64,000 nt of DNA, from NCBI GenBank assembly GCA_965200045.1, contig OZ241330.1:496001-560000 (forward strand), written 5' to 3'. Below the pieces are notes generated by a model. That model saw nothing but the letters and a program-made list of their open reading frames with translations, did not search any database and was not told the DNA's origin. Numbering within the stretch: the first letter of the stretch is position 1; every line of letters begins with the position of its first letter. The DNA is from Bin25 sp026709415. GTDB lineage: Bacteria > Bacteroidota > Bacteroidia > Flavobacteriales > Flavobacteriaceae. This document shows positions 56,163 to 64,000 of this stretch, one piece after another. The position numbers and the translations under genes were made by a program.

Positions 56163-58685
56163 TCAAAAATAAAGAACAAAGCCTATCGAAGGTATGGGGG
56201 TACCGCCATCTTCAGATGAATCGATCGGCACCAATGTTAATGGCGATTGAAGCGCTCCATTTTCGTCTCGATCATAACCGATACGATCTGGTGTCGGAAT
56301 GGTTTGCACGAGAAAGTTTTGCACTTCCAAGTAAACACCTAACGCAGTTTTGCGAAAATTCCATTTTTTGTCAATTCGAAGGTCGGCAATACTAAAAGAT
56401 CCCAAATTTTCTTTACCAACATTTTCTGAATCAATAACCAATTCAGGATAAGTATCCAAGCTTGCTTCAAGGTTGTAGGGAATATAAGGAGTTCTTCCAC
56501 TAAAGCGCCATCGCCAACTGAGTTCCCAATTTCTTTTTAGTTTGACACCTCCATTGAATGAAATAAGATGTCGATTATCCCAAATAGAAGGCGTTAACTC
56601 TCCAGCTTTATTACTGAATTGACTGAAAAAATAGGTGTAGGCCAATATGCCATAAAATCCTTTGTATAATTTTCTTTGGTATAGAAGTTCGACACCATAA
56701 GTACGACCGGTCCCATCAAAATTCACCCGTTCATTTCCGACCACTTCGAAATCGCCGCCTTTGTTTGCTAACGAAATGAGATCTCTTGAAGAAACAGGAT
56801 ATTGAGAGTATCTTTTTAAAAAGCCTTCAATAGATATTCTCGTCGCTCTATTGGGATTGTGTTCCAATCCAACCACATAGTGTATGCTTCTTGTGTAGCT
56901 GGCGGGCTTGTTTTCAAAACATCCTTGAGAACACTCAAAGGATCGACTATAACTAAAAGCTTTCGGTACGGTTCGATTAGAATAGCCCATTCTTTGATGA
57001 CTCATATCAGATAAACCTTCATAAACCTCTTGATAACCCAATATGGTATACAACGGCATTTTATAATACTCTCCAATGGAGGCATTGAATTTTGTGTTGC
57101 CGTCATTAGAAATCAAATAAGAAATGGCCAACCGTGGAGAAAAAGGTTGATAACGAGACCAAACACCATGCAGAGAAAAATTATCAGTATCGTATCGAAC
57201 CCCCAAAGAAACCGTCATTCTTTTTTTGAACAAAGAAGTCGAGATACTTCCGTGAATTCCTGTTTTGAAAAGAGTGAACCGAGAATCATAATCGATTCCT
57301 CGATACGGAATGTTGCTTCGGTTTTCGTAAACAGAATTTTGGAGTAAAAAACCAATTTCTGCTTTCCAATCTCCAAAATACTTAACTCTCCTAAAACGCA
57401 ACTTTGTTTCTTGCTCTTGCGAATCATTGATAAATGTGGGATCGATTCTGTTCAGGTTATCGCGGTATCGAGAATAAACATTTTGCAATTGGTTGGTGCT
57501 CAATGTTGTTAGGAGAAACCCATTGGAAGTTTTATCCTTTTTTCGCCACGATAAACCTACCGTGGTTGTTCGTTGTTCGATGATCGGGGATTGTTCTAGG
57601 ATCCCTTGATTGATAGCATCAAATGCTACATCAGGCTCTAATGAAAAATCATCGATCGATCCAATGCCAATAAAGCTGAGCGTATTGTATCGATCGATTT
57701 GATGTTTTACTTTCCATTGATAATCCCAATAATCTGGCCTAATGGGTAAGCCAATGAGTTCAAAGACAAATTGCAAATAGGAACGTCGCACAGAAAACAG
57801 AAAGGTTGTGTTGTCTAATTGGTTTTTTCGATTTTTAATCAGCGGTCCTTCAAGCGTTATTCCAGCTTCGCTAGCACCAACTCGGACATTCCCTCCAAAC
57901 TTTTCAAAATTTCCATCTCGTTGTCGAAATTGCAATACGCCAGATAAAGCATTATCATATTGAGCTCCAAAAGCAGATGTTGAAAGAGTCACTTCATTGA
58001 TAAAAGAAACATTGATTAGGCCAACTGGTCCCCCAGCACTTCCTTGAGTACTAAAGTGATTGATATTCGGAATCTCAATATCATCTAGATAGTAGACTGT
58101 TTCATTAGGAGCTCCACCTCGAATGATTAAATCATTTCTAAACCCACCAACGGTTGGGGACACTCCAGGCATGCTTTGGATCACACTCGTAATATCATTG
58201 TTTCCGCCAGGATAGGTTTCAATTTCAACGGCACTAAACGATTGACTAGATAAAGGCGTTTCGGCACTTCGTCGAAAAGGGTTGGCATTAATAATGACTT
58301 GATCGAGCACTTCAATTTGTTCATCTAAAGAGACTAAAAGTGGTGTGTTGCCTACTGATTTAACAATAACATTATACAAAAATTGAGTTTGGTAACCTAA
58401 ATACGAAATCGTGACATTATAAGTTTGAACTGGAACATCATTCAATTGAAAATACCCCATGTCATCCGTGATGGCCGCTAAATTGGTTCCTTCCAATAGG
58501 ACAGTAGCACCAAAAATAGGATTGTCATTGTTGGCATCAAGAATTCGTCCATTCAAACTTCCTACCGATTGAGTCCAAGCCATGGAGGCAACACTAAAAA
58601 AGATAATAACGAAACGAAATTGAAAAGAAATGGTTTTCAATGAAGGAGGGTAAAAATAAATCGATTCAAAAGTATCATAATTCAA
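56163..58685 (-). CDS. TonB-dependent outer-membrane receptor with CarboxypepD-reg-like domain
   Basis: 840 residues. A hydrophobic export signal at about 24-40 ends in AWTQ, followed by a carboxypeptidase-regulatory-like domain (GSLNGRILDANNDNPIFGATVLLEGTN), a plug (SVIQSMPGVSPTVGGFRNDLIIRGGAPNETVYYLDDIEI) and a beta barrel ending in an aromatic residue (FVLYF). The longer N-terminus upstream of the signal suggests the true start may be an internal codon. It imports a substrate that cannot be named. Confidence 0.9.
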   Translation of the reverse strand: MNYDTFESIYFYPPSLKTISFQFRFVIIFFSVASMAWTQSVGSLNGRILDANNDNPIFGATVLLEGTNLAAITDDMGYFQLNDVPVQTYNVTISYLGYQTQFLYNVIVKSVGNTPLLVSLDEQIEVLDQVIINANPFRRSAETPLSSQSFSAVEIETYPGGNNDITSVIQSMPGVSPTVGGFRNDLIIRGGAPNETVYYLDDIEIPNINHFSTQGSAGGPVGLINVSFINEVTLSTSAFGAQYDNALSGVLQFRQRDGNFEKFGGNVRVGASEAGITLEGPLIKNRKNQLDNTTFLFSVRRSYLQFVFELIGLPIRPDYWDYQWKVKHQIDRYNTLSFIGIGSIDDFSLEPDVAFDAINQGILEQSPIIEQRTTTVGLSWRKKDKTSNGFLLTTLSTNQLQNVYSRYRDNLNRIDPTFINDSQEQETKLRFRRVKYFGDWKAEIGFLLQNSVYENRSNIPYRGIDYDSRFTLFKTGIHGSISTSLFKKRMTVSLGVRYDTDNFSLHGVWSRYQPFSPRLAISYLISNDGNTKFNASIGEYYKMPLYTILGYQEVYEGLSDMSHQRMGYSNRTVPKAFSYSRSFECSQGCFENKPASYTRSIHYVVGLEHNPNRATRISIEGFLKRYSQYPVSSRDLISLANKGGDFEVVGNERVNFDGTGRTYGVELLYQRKLYKGFYGILAYTYFFSQFSNKAGELTPSIWDNRHLISFNGGVKLKRNWELSWRWRFSGRTPYIPYNLEASLDTYPELVIDSENVGKENLGSFSIADLRIDKKWNFRKTALGVYLEVQNFLVQTIPTPDRIGYDRDENGALQSPLTLVPIDSSEDGGTPIPSIGFVLYF

Positions 58686-59309
58686 ACAGCATTATCGAGT
58701 TGACTCTATGTTTATACACCAAGCAAGAACGACCATTTGGTTTATCGTAGCCATAGGATATAACGATGAGTAACATCGAGATGTGACTTTGAGAAAATCA
58801 AAACAGTTGGGATGAGGGATTTTACTTTTACATCAAATGTTCATAATGTGGAGACTATTAGAAAAGGTATTAGAAATCAACAAACAAGACTATCAAATAG
58901 GTAATAAAGCACATCTAAAAAACATTTCTTTCAATACCATAATAAAAGAGAAAAGAATCTGATACATAGTCACAATGGTTCCGGAAATTCTCTGTTGCTT
59001 GAGGTTGACTTTTTTTGGTAATCTTACATGAACAGCTGATATAAAATCATAATAAAGCAAAGACAAACGTGGTCTATTGTAGAGGTAATTTTCAACACGT
59101 TTATTGTTTGAAGTTAACAAAGTATGAAACCTTTTGGAAAGATTGAATCAACATCTGAAAATGAAGCGTTTTTCTAACTCTTTAACCGAACCTCACTGAT
59201 GTACAAGGTTTTTTATTTGGCTAACCATTGAGGGCAAGAGAAGTTTTATTTGGCCATAGCTTGATAGAGAGATAGGTAACTTTGTTTTCTGAAAAAACAA
59301 AATTCTCAA
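58686..59309. other. Non-coding interval between the two TonB receptor genes
   Basis: 624 bp, AT-rich, between divergent receptor genes. It must contain both promoters. The short ORFs on the minus strand have no recognisable motif. I see no repeat, tRNA or riboswitch that I can support. Confidence 0.4.
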
Positions 59310-61139
59310 ATGACAAAAACAACGCAAAGAATAGCGGGATTAATGCTTTTGATGGGCATTCATTTATCAACTGCTCAGGCGGATTCCATACCAAAAAACA
59401 TTCTAGGTCAGGTAATCCTAGAATCGACACGGATAGACATGCCCATGTCTGAGGATTTCCGAACAATAGATGTCATAACGTCCCAAACGCTACAACAATG
59501 GAACATCACATCCACATCCCAAGCACTAGAACGCATCAGTGGAATTGATCTGAGACAACGAGGGCCTTTTGGTGTTCAAGCAGATTTATATATCAGAGGA
59601 GGGGGTTTTGAACAAACCTTGTTGTTAATCGATGGTGTCAAACTAGACGATCCACAAACAGGACATCATACATTAAATTTTCTGATACCCATTGAAGCCA
59701 TTGAGCGCATTGAAATCATCAAAGGACCGGCGGGTAGGATTTATGGACAAAATGCATACACTGGTGCTGTGAATATTGTCACTAAAAAAGAAATCGAAAA
59801 AAGCACTCGATTGCAAGTAGAACTTGGAAGTTATCATCAAGGAAAATTAGCTCTAGGTTTGGAGCGAGAATTTAATGATAAGGCTCTGATGTTGTTTGGT
59901 GAAATTCATCGATCGGATGGTTATCGATACAATACGGATTTTGATATTCAGAACTATTTCATGAAAACACAATTGGGTCAAAGCAATAACGTTCCAATCC
60001 ATGTCTTGTCGATGTACTCGGGTAGAAAATTTGGAGCCAATGGGTTTTATGCCACTCCTACGGCAATAAATCAATATGAAGAAACTCAAGCCAGTCTGGT
60101 TGCCGTCCATTCAACGGTGAGCATAGAAAATTGGGTGCTAAAACCTCGTTTATTCTGGCGTCGGCATCAAGACCTATATCTTTTTGTACGAAACAATCCA
60201 GAAGTTTATCGAAACCTTCATATTTCTAATAAAGTAGGAGCATCGTTTGATTCTAGTGTTGAGTCGAAATGGGGTATCATTGGGGCAGGAGTTCATCTAA
60301 CCAACACAACTTTATCGAGCAATAATCTGGGAGATAGAAATCGAACAGAAGCTTCCCTTTTTCTAGATCACCAAATATCTCTATTCAATAGCGCTTTGGA
60401 TATGACATGGGGTTTCGCCTATAGTCATTATAGTGATTTTGGCGATTTTTTTTATCCAGGATTGGATGTTGGCATTCGATTAAACAGGAATGCTAGATTT
60501 TATGGAAATGTAGGCTATACGTATCGAATTCCAACCTATACCGATTTGTACTATAGCGATCCAACGACTTTAGGAAACAATCAACTGAAGACAGAAGAGG
60601 CTCTTTCTCAGGAAATAGGATTTAAATACAATACAACAGACATCCATTTGTTATTAGCTTTCTTCAATAGAAAATCCCAAAACCTTATTGACTATATCAA
60701 AGAAAAGGAGATTGACCTCTGGATGGCCAATAATATTAGAGAAGTAGACACTTGGGGGATAGAAGCGGAATCAAAAATATATTTCTCTCTAAACAATCAT
60801 CAGAGTGAATTTCATATCGGTTACACGTATTTAGAAGATCAACTCAAAGATGTCTCATCTCGTTTTTCTCGTTACAGAATCAATTCGTTAAAACATCAAG
60901 TAACAGTCAATATCATTGCCAGGATGAGTCATAAAATTTCCGTGAATCCCTCGATACGATATGGCAAAAGGAGTCAGCAAGAGGGTTATCTTGTAGTTGA
61001 TTTAGGAGCCCAACTTAACATGTCAAAATTCCGTTTTGGGATTTCGGCATTCAACCTTTTTAATGAAAAATATACCCTAACAAACCTCATTCCGATGCCA
61101 AAAGGAAGTGGCTTGATATCAGTAGAGTATGTGTTTTGA
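59310..61139 (+). CDS. TonB-dependent receptor, siderophore/vitamin type
   Basis: 609 residues. Signal peptide (RIAGLMLLMGIHLSTAQA), then a plug with ALERISGIDLRQRGPFGVQADL, DLYIRGGGFEQTLLLIDGVKLDDPQTGHH and IEIIKGPAGRIYGQNAYTGAVNIVTK, the family signature. The barrel ends LISVEYVF with terminal Phe. It is shorter than the other receptor and lacks the regulatory domain. The substrate is unknown; a BtuB/FepA-like role is possible. Confidence 0.9.
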   Translation: MTKTTQRIAGLMLLMGIHLSTAQADSIPKNILGQVILESTRIDMPMSEDFRTIDVITSQTLQQWNITSTSQALERISGIDLRQRGPFGVQADLYIRGGGFEQTLLLIDGVKLDDPQTGHHTLNFLIPIEAIERIEIIKGPAGRIYGQNAYTGAVNIVTKKEIEKSTRLQVELGSYHQGKLALGLEREFNDKALMLFGEIHRSDGYRYNTDFDIQNYFMKTQLGQSNNVPIHVLSMYSGRKFGANGFYATPTAINQYEETQASLVAVHSTVSIENWVLKPRLFWRRHQDLYLFVRNNPEVYRNLHISNKVGASFDSSVESKWGIIGAGVHLTNTTLSSNNLGDRNRTEASLFLDHQISLFNSALDMTWGFAYSHYSDFGDFFYPGLDVGIRLNRNARFYGNVGYTYRIPTYTDLYYSDPTTLGNNQLKTEEALSQEIGFKYNTTDIHLLLAFFNRKSQNLIDYIKEKEIDLWMANNIREVDTWGIEAESKIYFSLNNHQSEFHIGYTYLEDQLKDVSSRFSRYRINSLKHQVTVNIIARMSHKISVNPSIRYGKRSQQEGYLVVDLGAQLNMSKFRFGISAFNLFNEKYTLTNLIPMPKGSGLISVEYVF

Positions 61140-61193
61140 GATGAAGTCCCCAACAGAATCTAAGGTTTGTTGACCTTGTTTTTCAGTGAAAGT

Positions 61194-61772
61194 TTAACTG
61201 TATAATTGGTTCGCCTTGATATAGTGGGCCACCTTGATTGGAACCAAGTGTTCAAATGGCTTGTTGTTTGCGATTAGATCTCTGATTTGGGTTGAAGAAA
61301 TGGGGATGGCATCAAAAGTTAATCTTGAAATCTTCTGGATGCACTTTGAAGCCGTCAAATCAAAAGAGAGGTCTCGAGTATGGGCATAGACTTCTACCAA
61401 ATCTAAAATTTGGGTATACCTCTTCCAAAGATGAAAACTAGCCAAATGATCTTCCCCAATAATAAGAGCCAGTCGCTTATTGGGAAACAGATGGATTAGT
61501 TTTTTTAATGTATGGATGGTATAACTAGGTCTGGCCATTCCAAATTCAATGTCACTAACAGTTACTGTAGGAGTGTCTCCAAAAGCTAATTGGGTCATTT
61601 CTAATCGATGGTTTGGATTGATTAATGGCACCTGTTTTAAGGGATTTAAGGGACTGACAACCACCAATACTTCATCGAGATCTAACTTTTTGATGCAATT
61701 GTCAATCACTTGAACATGCCCATAGTGCACAGGATTGAATGACCCAAAAAAACAACCAACAAAAGGGTTCAA
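61194..61772 (-). CDS. nadD: Nicotinate-nucleotide adenylyltransferase
   Basis: 192 residues. GCFFGSFNPVHYGHVQVI at 5-22 and ISSTQIRDLI near 157-166 are the nucleotidyltransferase motifs of NadD, which makes deamido-NAD from nicotinate mononucleotide and ATP. It overlaps the gmk stop by 4 bp, forming a yicC-gmk-nadD operon typical of Bacteroidota. Confidence 0.93.
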   Translation of the reverse strand: MNPFVGCFFGSFNPVHYGHVQVIDNCIKKLDLDEVLVVVSPLNPLKQVPLINPNHRLEMTQLAFGDTPTVTVSDIEFGMARPSYTIHTLKKLIHLFPNKRLALIIGEDHLASFHLWKRYTQILDLVEVYAHTRDLSFDLTASKCIQKISRLTFDAIPISSTQIRDLIANNKPFEHLVPIKVAHYIKANQLYS

Positions 61773-62338
61773 TGATTTAAAAAGTTTTCAACGAGGATTA
61801 ATGCTTCTTTTTGAGCTTTTTCCAAATCAATATTCATCACAGAACAGTCCATAATGCGTTTTGCTTTCTTTATTTCATAATCGATTCGTCGAATCCTCGA
61901 CTGTAAAGATTCACTAGATTCCGTTTTTCTTCTTTTTAATCGCTTGATGAGAGTTTCTGGATGAGGGGTATCAATAAATAGGATTAATGATTGTTTGGCA
62001 TATAACTTTTTGATATTTTCCGCTCCATCGACTTCAACATCAAGCAAGACATGCTTGTTGGCATCCCAAATTCTTTGGATTTCAGATTGTAAGGTTCCAT
62101 AATATTGGCCATTGTAAAACTTTTCGTACTCTAAAAATAACTCTTTTTGAATGCGACTTTCGAACTCTGCAACCGATAGAAAATAATAATGCTCTCCATC
62201 AACTTCATCTTTTCGTGGATGCCGGGTTGTGGCTGAAATTGAAAAAGAGAGTTTGGGATCACAGTGTTTTTCTAAAAACTGGGCTATACTGGTTTTTCCA
62301 CTTCCAGATGGTGCCGTAAGGATGACTATTTTTTTCAA
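61769..62338 (-). CDS. gmk: Guanylate kinase
   Basis: 189 residues. P-loop TAPSGSGKTSIA, the GMP-binding SATTRHPRKDEVDGEHYYF and the lid-closing RRIDYEIKKAKR identify GMP kinase. Start ATG 62338 lies 6 bp after the yicC stop. Confidence 0.96.
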   Translation of the reverse strand: MKKIVILTAPSGSGKTSIAQFLEKHCDPKLSFSISATTRHPRKDEVDGEHYYFLSVAEFESRIQKELFLEYEKFYNGQYYGTLQSEIQRIWDANKHVLLDVEVDGAENIKKLYAKQSLILFIDTPHPETLIKRLKRRKTESSESLQSRIRRIDYEIKKAKRIMDCSVMNIDLEKAQKEALILVENFLNH

Positions 62339-62344
62339 TGAAGA

Positions 62345-63208
62345 CTAGATGATGTTGCTGAGCTGCTCCTTGATTTTTTCTAGCTCATCTTTCATATCAA
62401 CCACCATATGCTGAATGGTCGCATTTTGGATTTTAGCCCCAATGGTGTTGAGCTCTCTACCAATTTCTTGAGAGATAAAGGTTAGTTTTTTACCATTTGG
62501 GGATGCGTTGGATAATACCTCTTTAAAAAAAATCAAATGACTTTTTAATCGTACAAGTTCCTCAGTAACATCGGACTTTTCTAGATAATAAAGTAATTCT
62601 TGCTCCATTCGTTTTTCATCAAAATCCACAGATAATTCATCAAGTATGGATTGGAGTCTTGAGGCAATGTCGCTTTTTCGGTTTTGAGTGCTTTGCTCGA
62701 TTCGATTTAGTAGCGATTCGATTTTTAAAATACTACTAGTAAATGCTTTGTTTAATACAGCACCTTCTTGGGCTTGATAGGTTATTAAACGGTCAATTAA
62801 TATATCAAAAGATTCTCTCAGTTTTTTCAATTCTTGAGAAGATAATTCTTCAATCGAACCCTGAGACCATATATCAGGCATTTTTGCTGCTAAACTCAAC
62901 AAAATATCATCAGAACCATGAGGATGGATGGATCGTAAGGCAGCCATATAGTGCTTAATTAAATCAGAATTAACTTTTTGAGTTGGCTCTCCTTCAATGG
63001 GCACCGATTTGACACACAGATCTATTTTTCCTCGTTGAAGTTTTTGAGAAAGAAGTTTTCGGTATTCATTTTCTTGATGGTGTAAAAAGGGTGGAAACCG
63101 CAACGTGATTTCGCTTGCTTTACTATTCAAACTTCGTAATTCTAGATGCAATCGAAAACGGTCAAAATCGACCATGAGTGAAGAATAACCAGTCATCGAC
63201 AATACCAT
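62345..63208 (-). CDS. yicC: YicC/YloC-family endoribonuclease
   Basis: 287 residues. The N-terminus MVLSMTGYSS, LELRSLNSKASEITLRFP and the DUF1732 C-terminus (KKLTFISQEIGRELNTIGAK) match YicC/YloC, an RNase linked to small-RNA decay and stress in other bacteria. First gene of the operon with gmk and nadD. Confidence 0.93.
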   Translation of the reverse strand: MVLSMTGYSSLMVDFDRFRLHLELRSLNSKASEITLRFPPFLHHQENEYRKLLSQKLQRGKIDLCVKSVPIEGEPTQKVNSDLIKHYMAALRSIHPHGSDDILLSLAAKMPDIWSQGSIEELSSQELKKLRESFDILIDRLITYQAQEGAVLNKAFTSSILKIESLLNRIEQSTQNRKSDIASRLQSILDELSVDFDEKRMEQELLYYLEKSDVTEELVRLKSHLIFFKEVLSNASPNGKKLTFISQEIGRELNTIGAKIQNATIQHMVVDMKDELEKIKEQLSNII

Positions 63209-63904
63209 CGTATTATTTGATTTGACTTACATACAACTTATAATCTCGCATCAATCGATTTTTTTCTGTGTCATTCCATTGATTTCTCATAAGCGCGAGT
63301 TTGAGAACGGAAAGAAAACTCATGAACGGTTTGTTTAAAGATGAAAACCACAAGGCGTTCCATAAGCCACATAAATTGTTGCTGAAGTAAAGAAAAAACG
63401 AAAGCATTGTTTTGAAATTGTTTTCTACAGGTTTGAATTTCAATAGTTTTTTCAAATTCAGCGATAAAATGGAACTGTTGGAATGACAAGGAACGCCGTT
63501 TATTAGAGGATATAGTGGCTTGGAAACATGACGCTTTATTACGAAGAACCGAGTTGTAAAACACAAACAATTCCTCACCGAGGAGCAAAGGTATTAATTA
63601 GGGTGACTTCATAGAATCAAAAAATTCATAAACCCAACTGTCATATTCCCTTAGACGTCCCTTGAAGACAGAAACTCACAAGGCATACCATATAACCAAA
63701 CACAAAACATAAGTATTAGCCTTCTTTTCACGAAATTTCAATACACTTATCACTGGGAGGGAAAACTGAGTCAAAATCTCTTTTCAAGTTTGGATGGGGT
63801 GGGGTAATGTCGTTGATGCGATGATTGGTTTTAGTCTATTAGTGAAAGTTGAGACGAGATTGTTTCTTAGAATTTTTTACTCGAAAGATAATTAGATCGT
63901 AACA
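63209..63904. other. Interval with no gene that I can support
   Basis: About 700 bp between yicC and the last partial gene. Two overlapping minus-strand frames of about 100-120 residues (63213-63588) have the composition of chance ORFs, with many Phe, Leu and Ser and no motif. The promoter of yicC must lie here. No RNA structure is recognised. Confidence 0.4.
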
Positions 63905-64000
63905 ATGGGTCATTCAGAAATCATACTTCCGATTACCATATTAGCCCTTGCGTTTATTCTAAAACTGTCAATTGATAGAAAAATGGAAACAGTGAATATA
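63905..64000 (+). CDS. N-terminal part of a membrane protein, cut by the window end
   Basis: ATG 63905 opens a frame to the window edge with one predicted membrane helix (IILPITILALAFILKL). Its further sequence is outside the window, so no family can be named. Confidence 0.35.
   Translation, partial: MGHSEIILPITILALAFILKLSIDRKMETVNI

Noticed and set aside
58893..59120. 75-residue minus-strand ORF between TonB genes
   Set aside because: No domain or export signal, and its N-terminal and C-terminal halves have unrelated composition.
63213..63588. Two overlapping minus-strand ORFs next to yicC
   Set aside because: No motif, chance-like composition, and two frames open over the same bases.

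Overview
The window is an AT-rich stretch of a Bacteroidota chromosome. The evidence is the gene order miaB end - sigma-54 activator - lptE - small TPR-like protein - secG - groES - groEL, the fusion of a DnaQ-like exonuclease to the N-terminus of DnaE, a DUF4837-type lipoprotein, TonB receptors with a carboxypeptidase-regulatory-like N-terminal domain, -7 elements of the TAnnTTTG type, and start sites without strong Shine-Dalgarno sequences. No rRNA is present, so I do not assign it below phylum.

Layout. 1-5.6 kb: envelope and protein-folding operon, methylglyoxal synthase, tRNA-Gln. 5.9-9.4 kb: a broken DNA methyltransferase-HNH fusion, a CBS protein and a lone HsdR-N-like nuclease. 9.4-27.8 kb: conserved housekeeping (metG, ACT-like regulator, mfd, dnaE, trxA, tatA, lipoprotein, pgk with an unusual N-terminal extension, holB, SAM methyltransferase, mnmG). 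Two parS-like ParB sites, at 25.94 kb (overlapping the methyltransferase start) and 32.10 kb, flank a decayed block at 28-32 kb. That block holds a small operon of unknown proteins, an IS5-like relic with 16-bp inverted repeats, and fragments of a larger gene and of a RelE-like toxin. 32.1-36.8 kb: ybeY, gltX, SPFH protein, glnS. 36.8-41.5 kb: accessory region with Fic protein, an internally duplicated unknown protein, an IS3 relic, a four-gene PIN-domain cluster and a decayed, rearranged second copy of that cluster. 41.6-50.8 kb: tRNA-Cys, rnr, rpiB, elaA, rnpA, two exported peptidases, an MBL hydrolase and an SMP-30-like protein. 51-56 kb: accessory region. 56-64 kb: two TonB receptors, nadD, gmk, yicC.

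The most interesting object is at 53,294-55,931. It is an IS1595-type element with 25-bp inverted ends (23/25 matching) whose intact transposase gene is followed on the same strand by an adenine methyltransferase, an HNH-type endonuclease and a 42-residue protein. The first three genes overlap by 4 nt each, so the insertion sequence appears to carry a complete restriction-modification cassette. The methyltransferase contains a run of nine G in its SAM-binding motif. With nine G the frame is broken; with eight it runs exactly into the overlapping endonuclease start. This looks like a phase-variable switch. The element sits between two truncated genes: its right end cuts a lipoprotein just after the signal peptide, and its left end cuts an unknown gene. 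A second, truncated methyltransferase relic lies next to it.

A second candidate system is the PIN cluster at 40.4-41.5 kb, where three short consecutive proteins share one roughly 17-residue motif upstream of a PIN ribonuclease.
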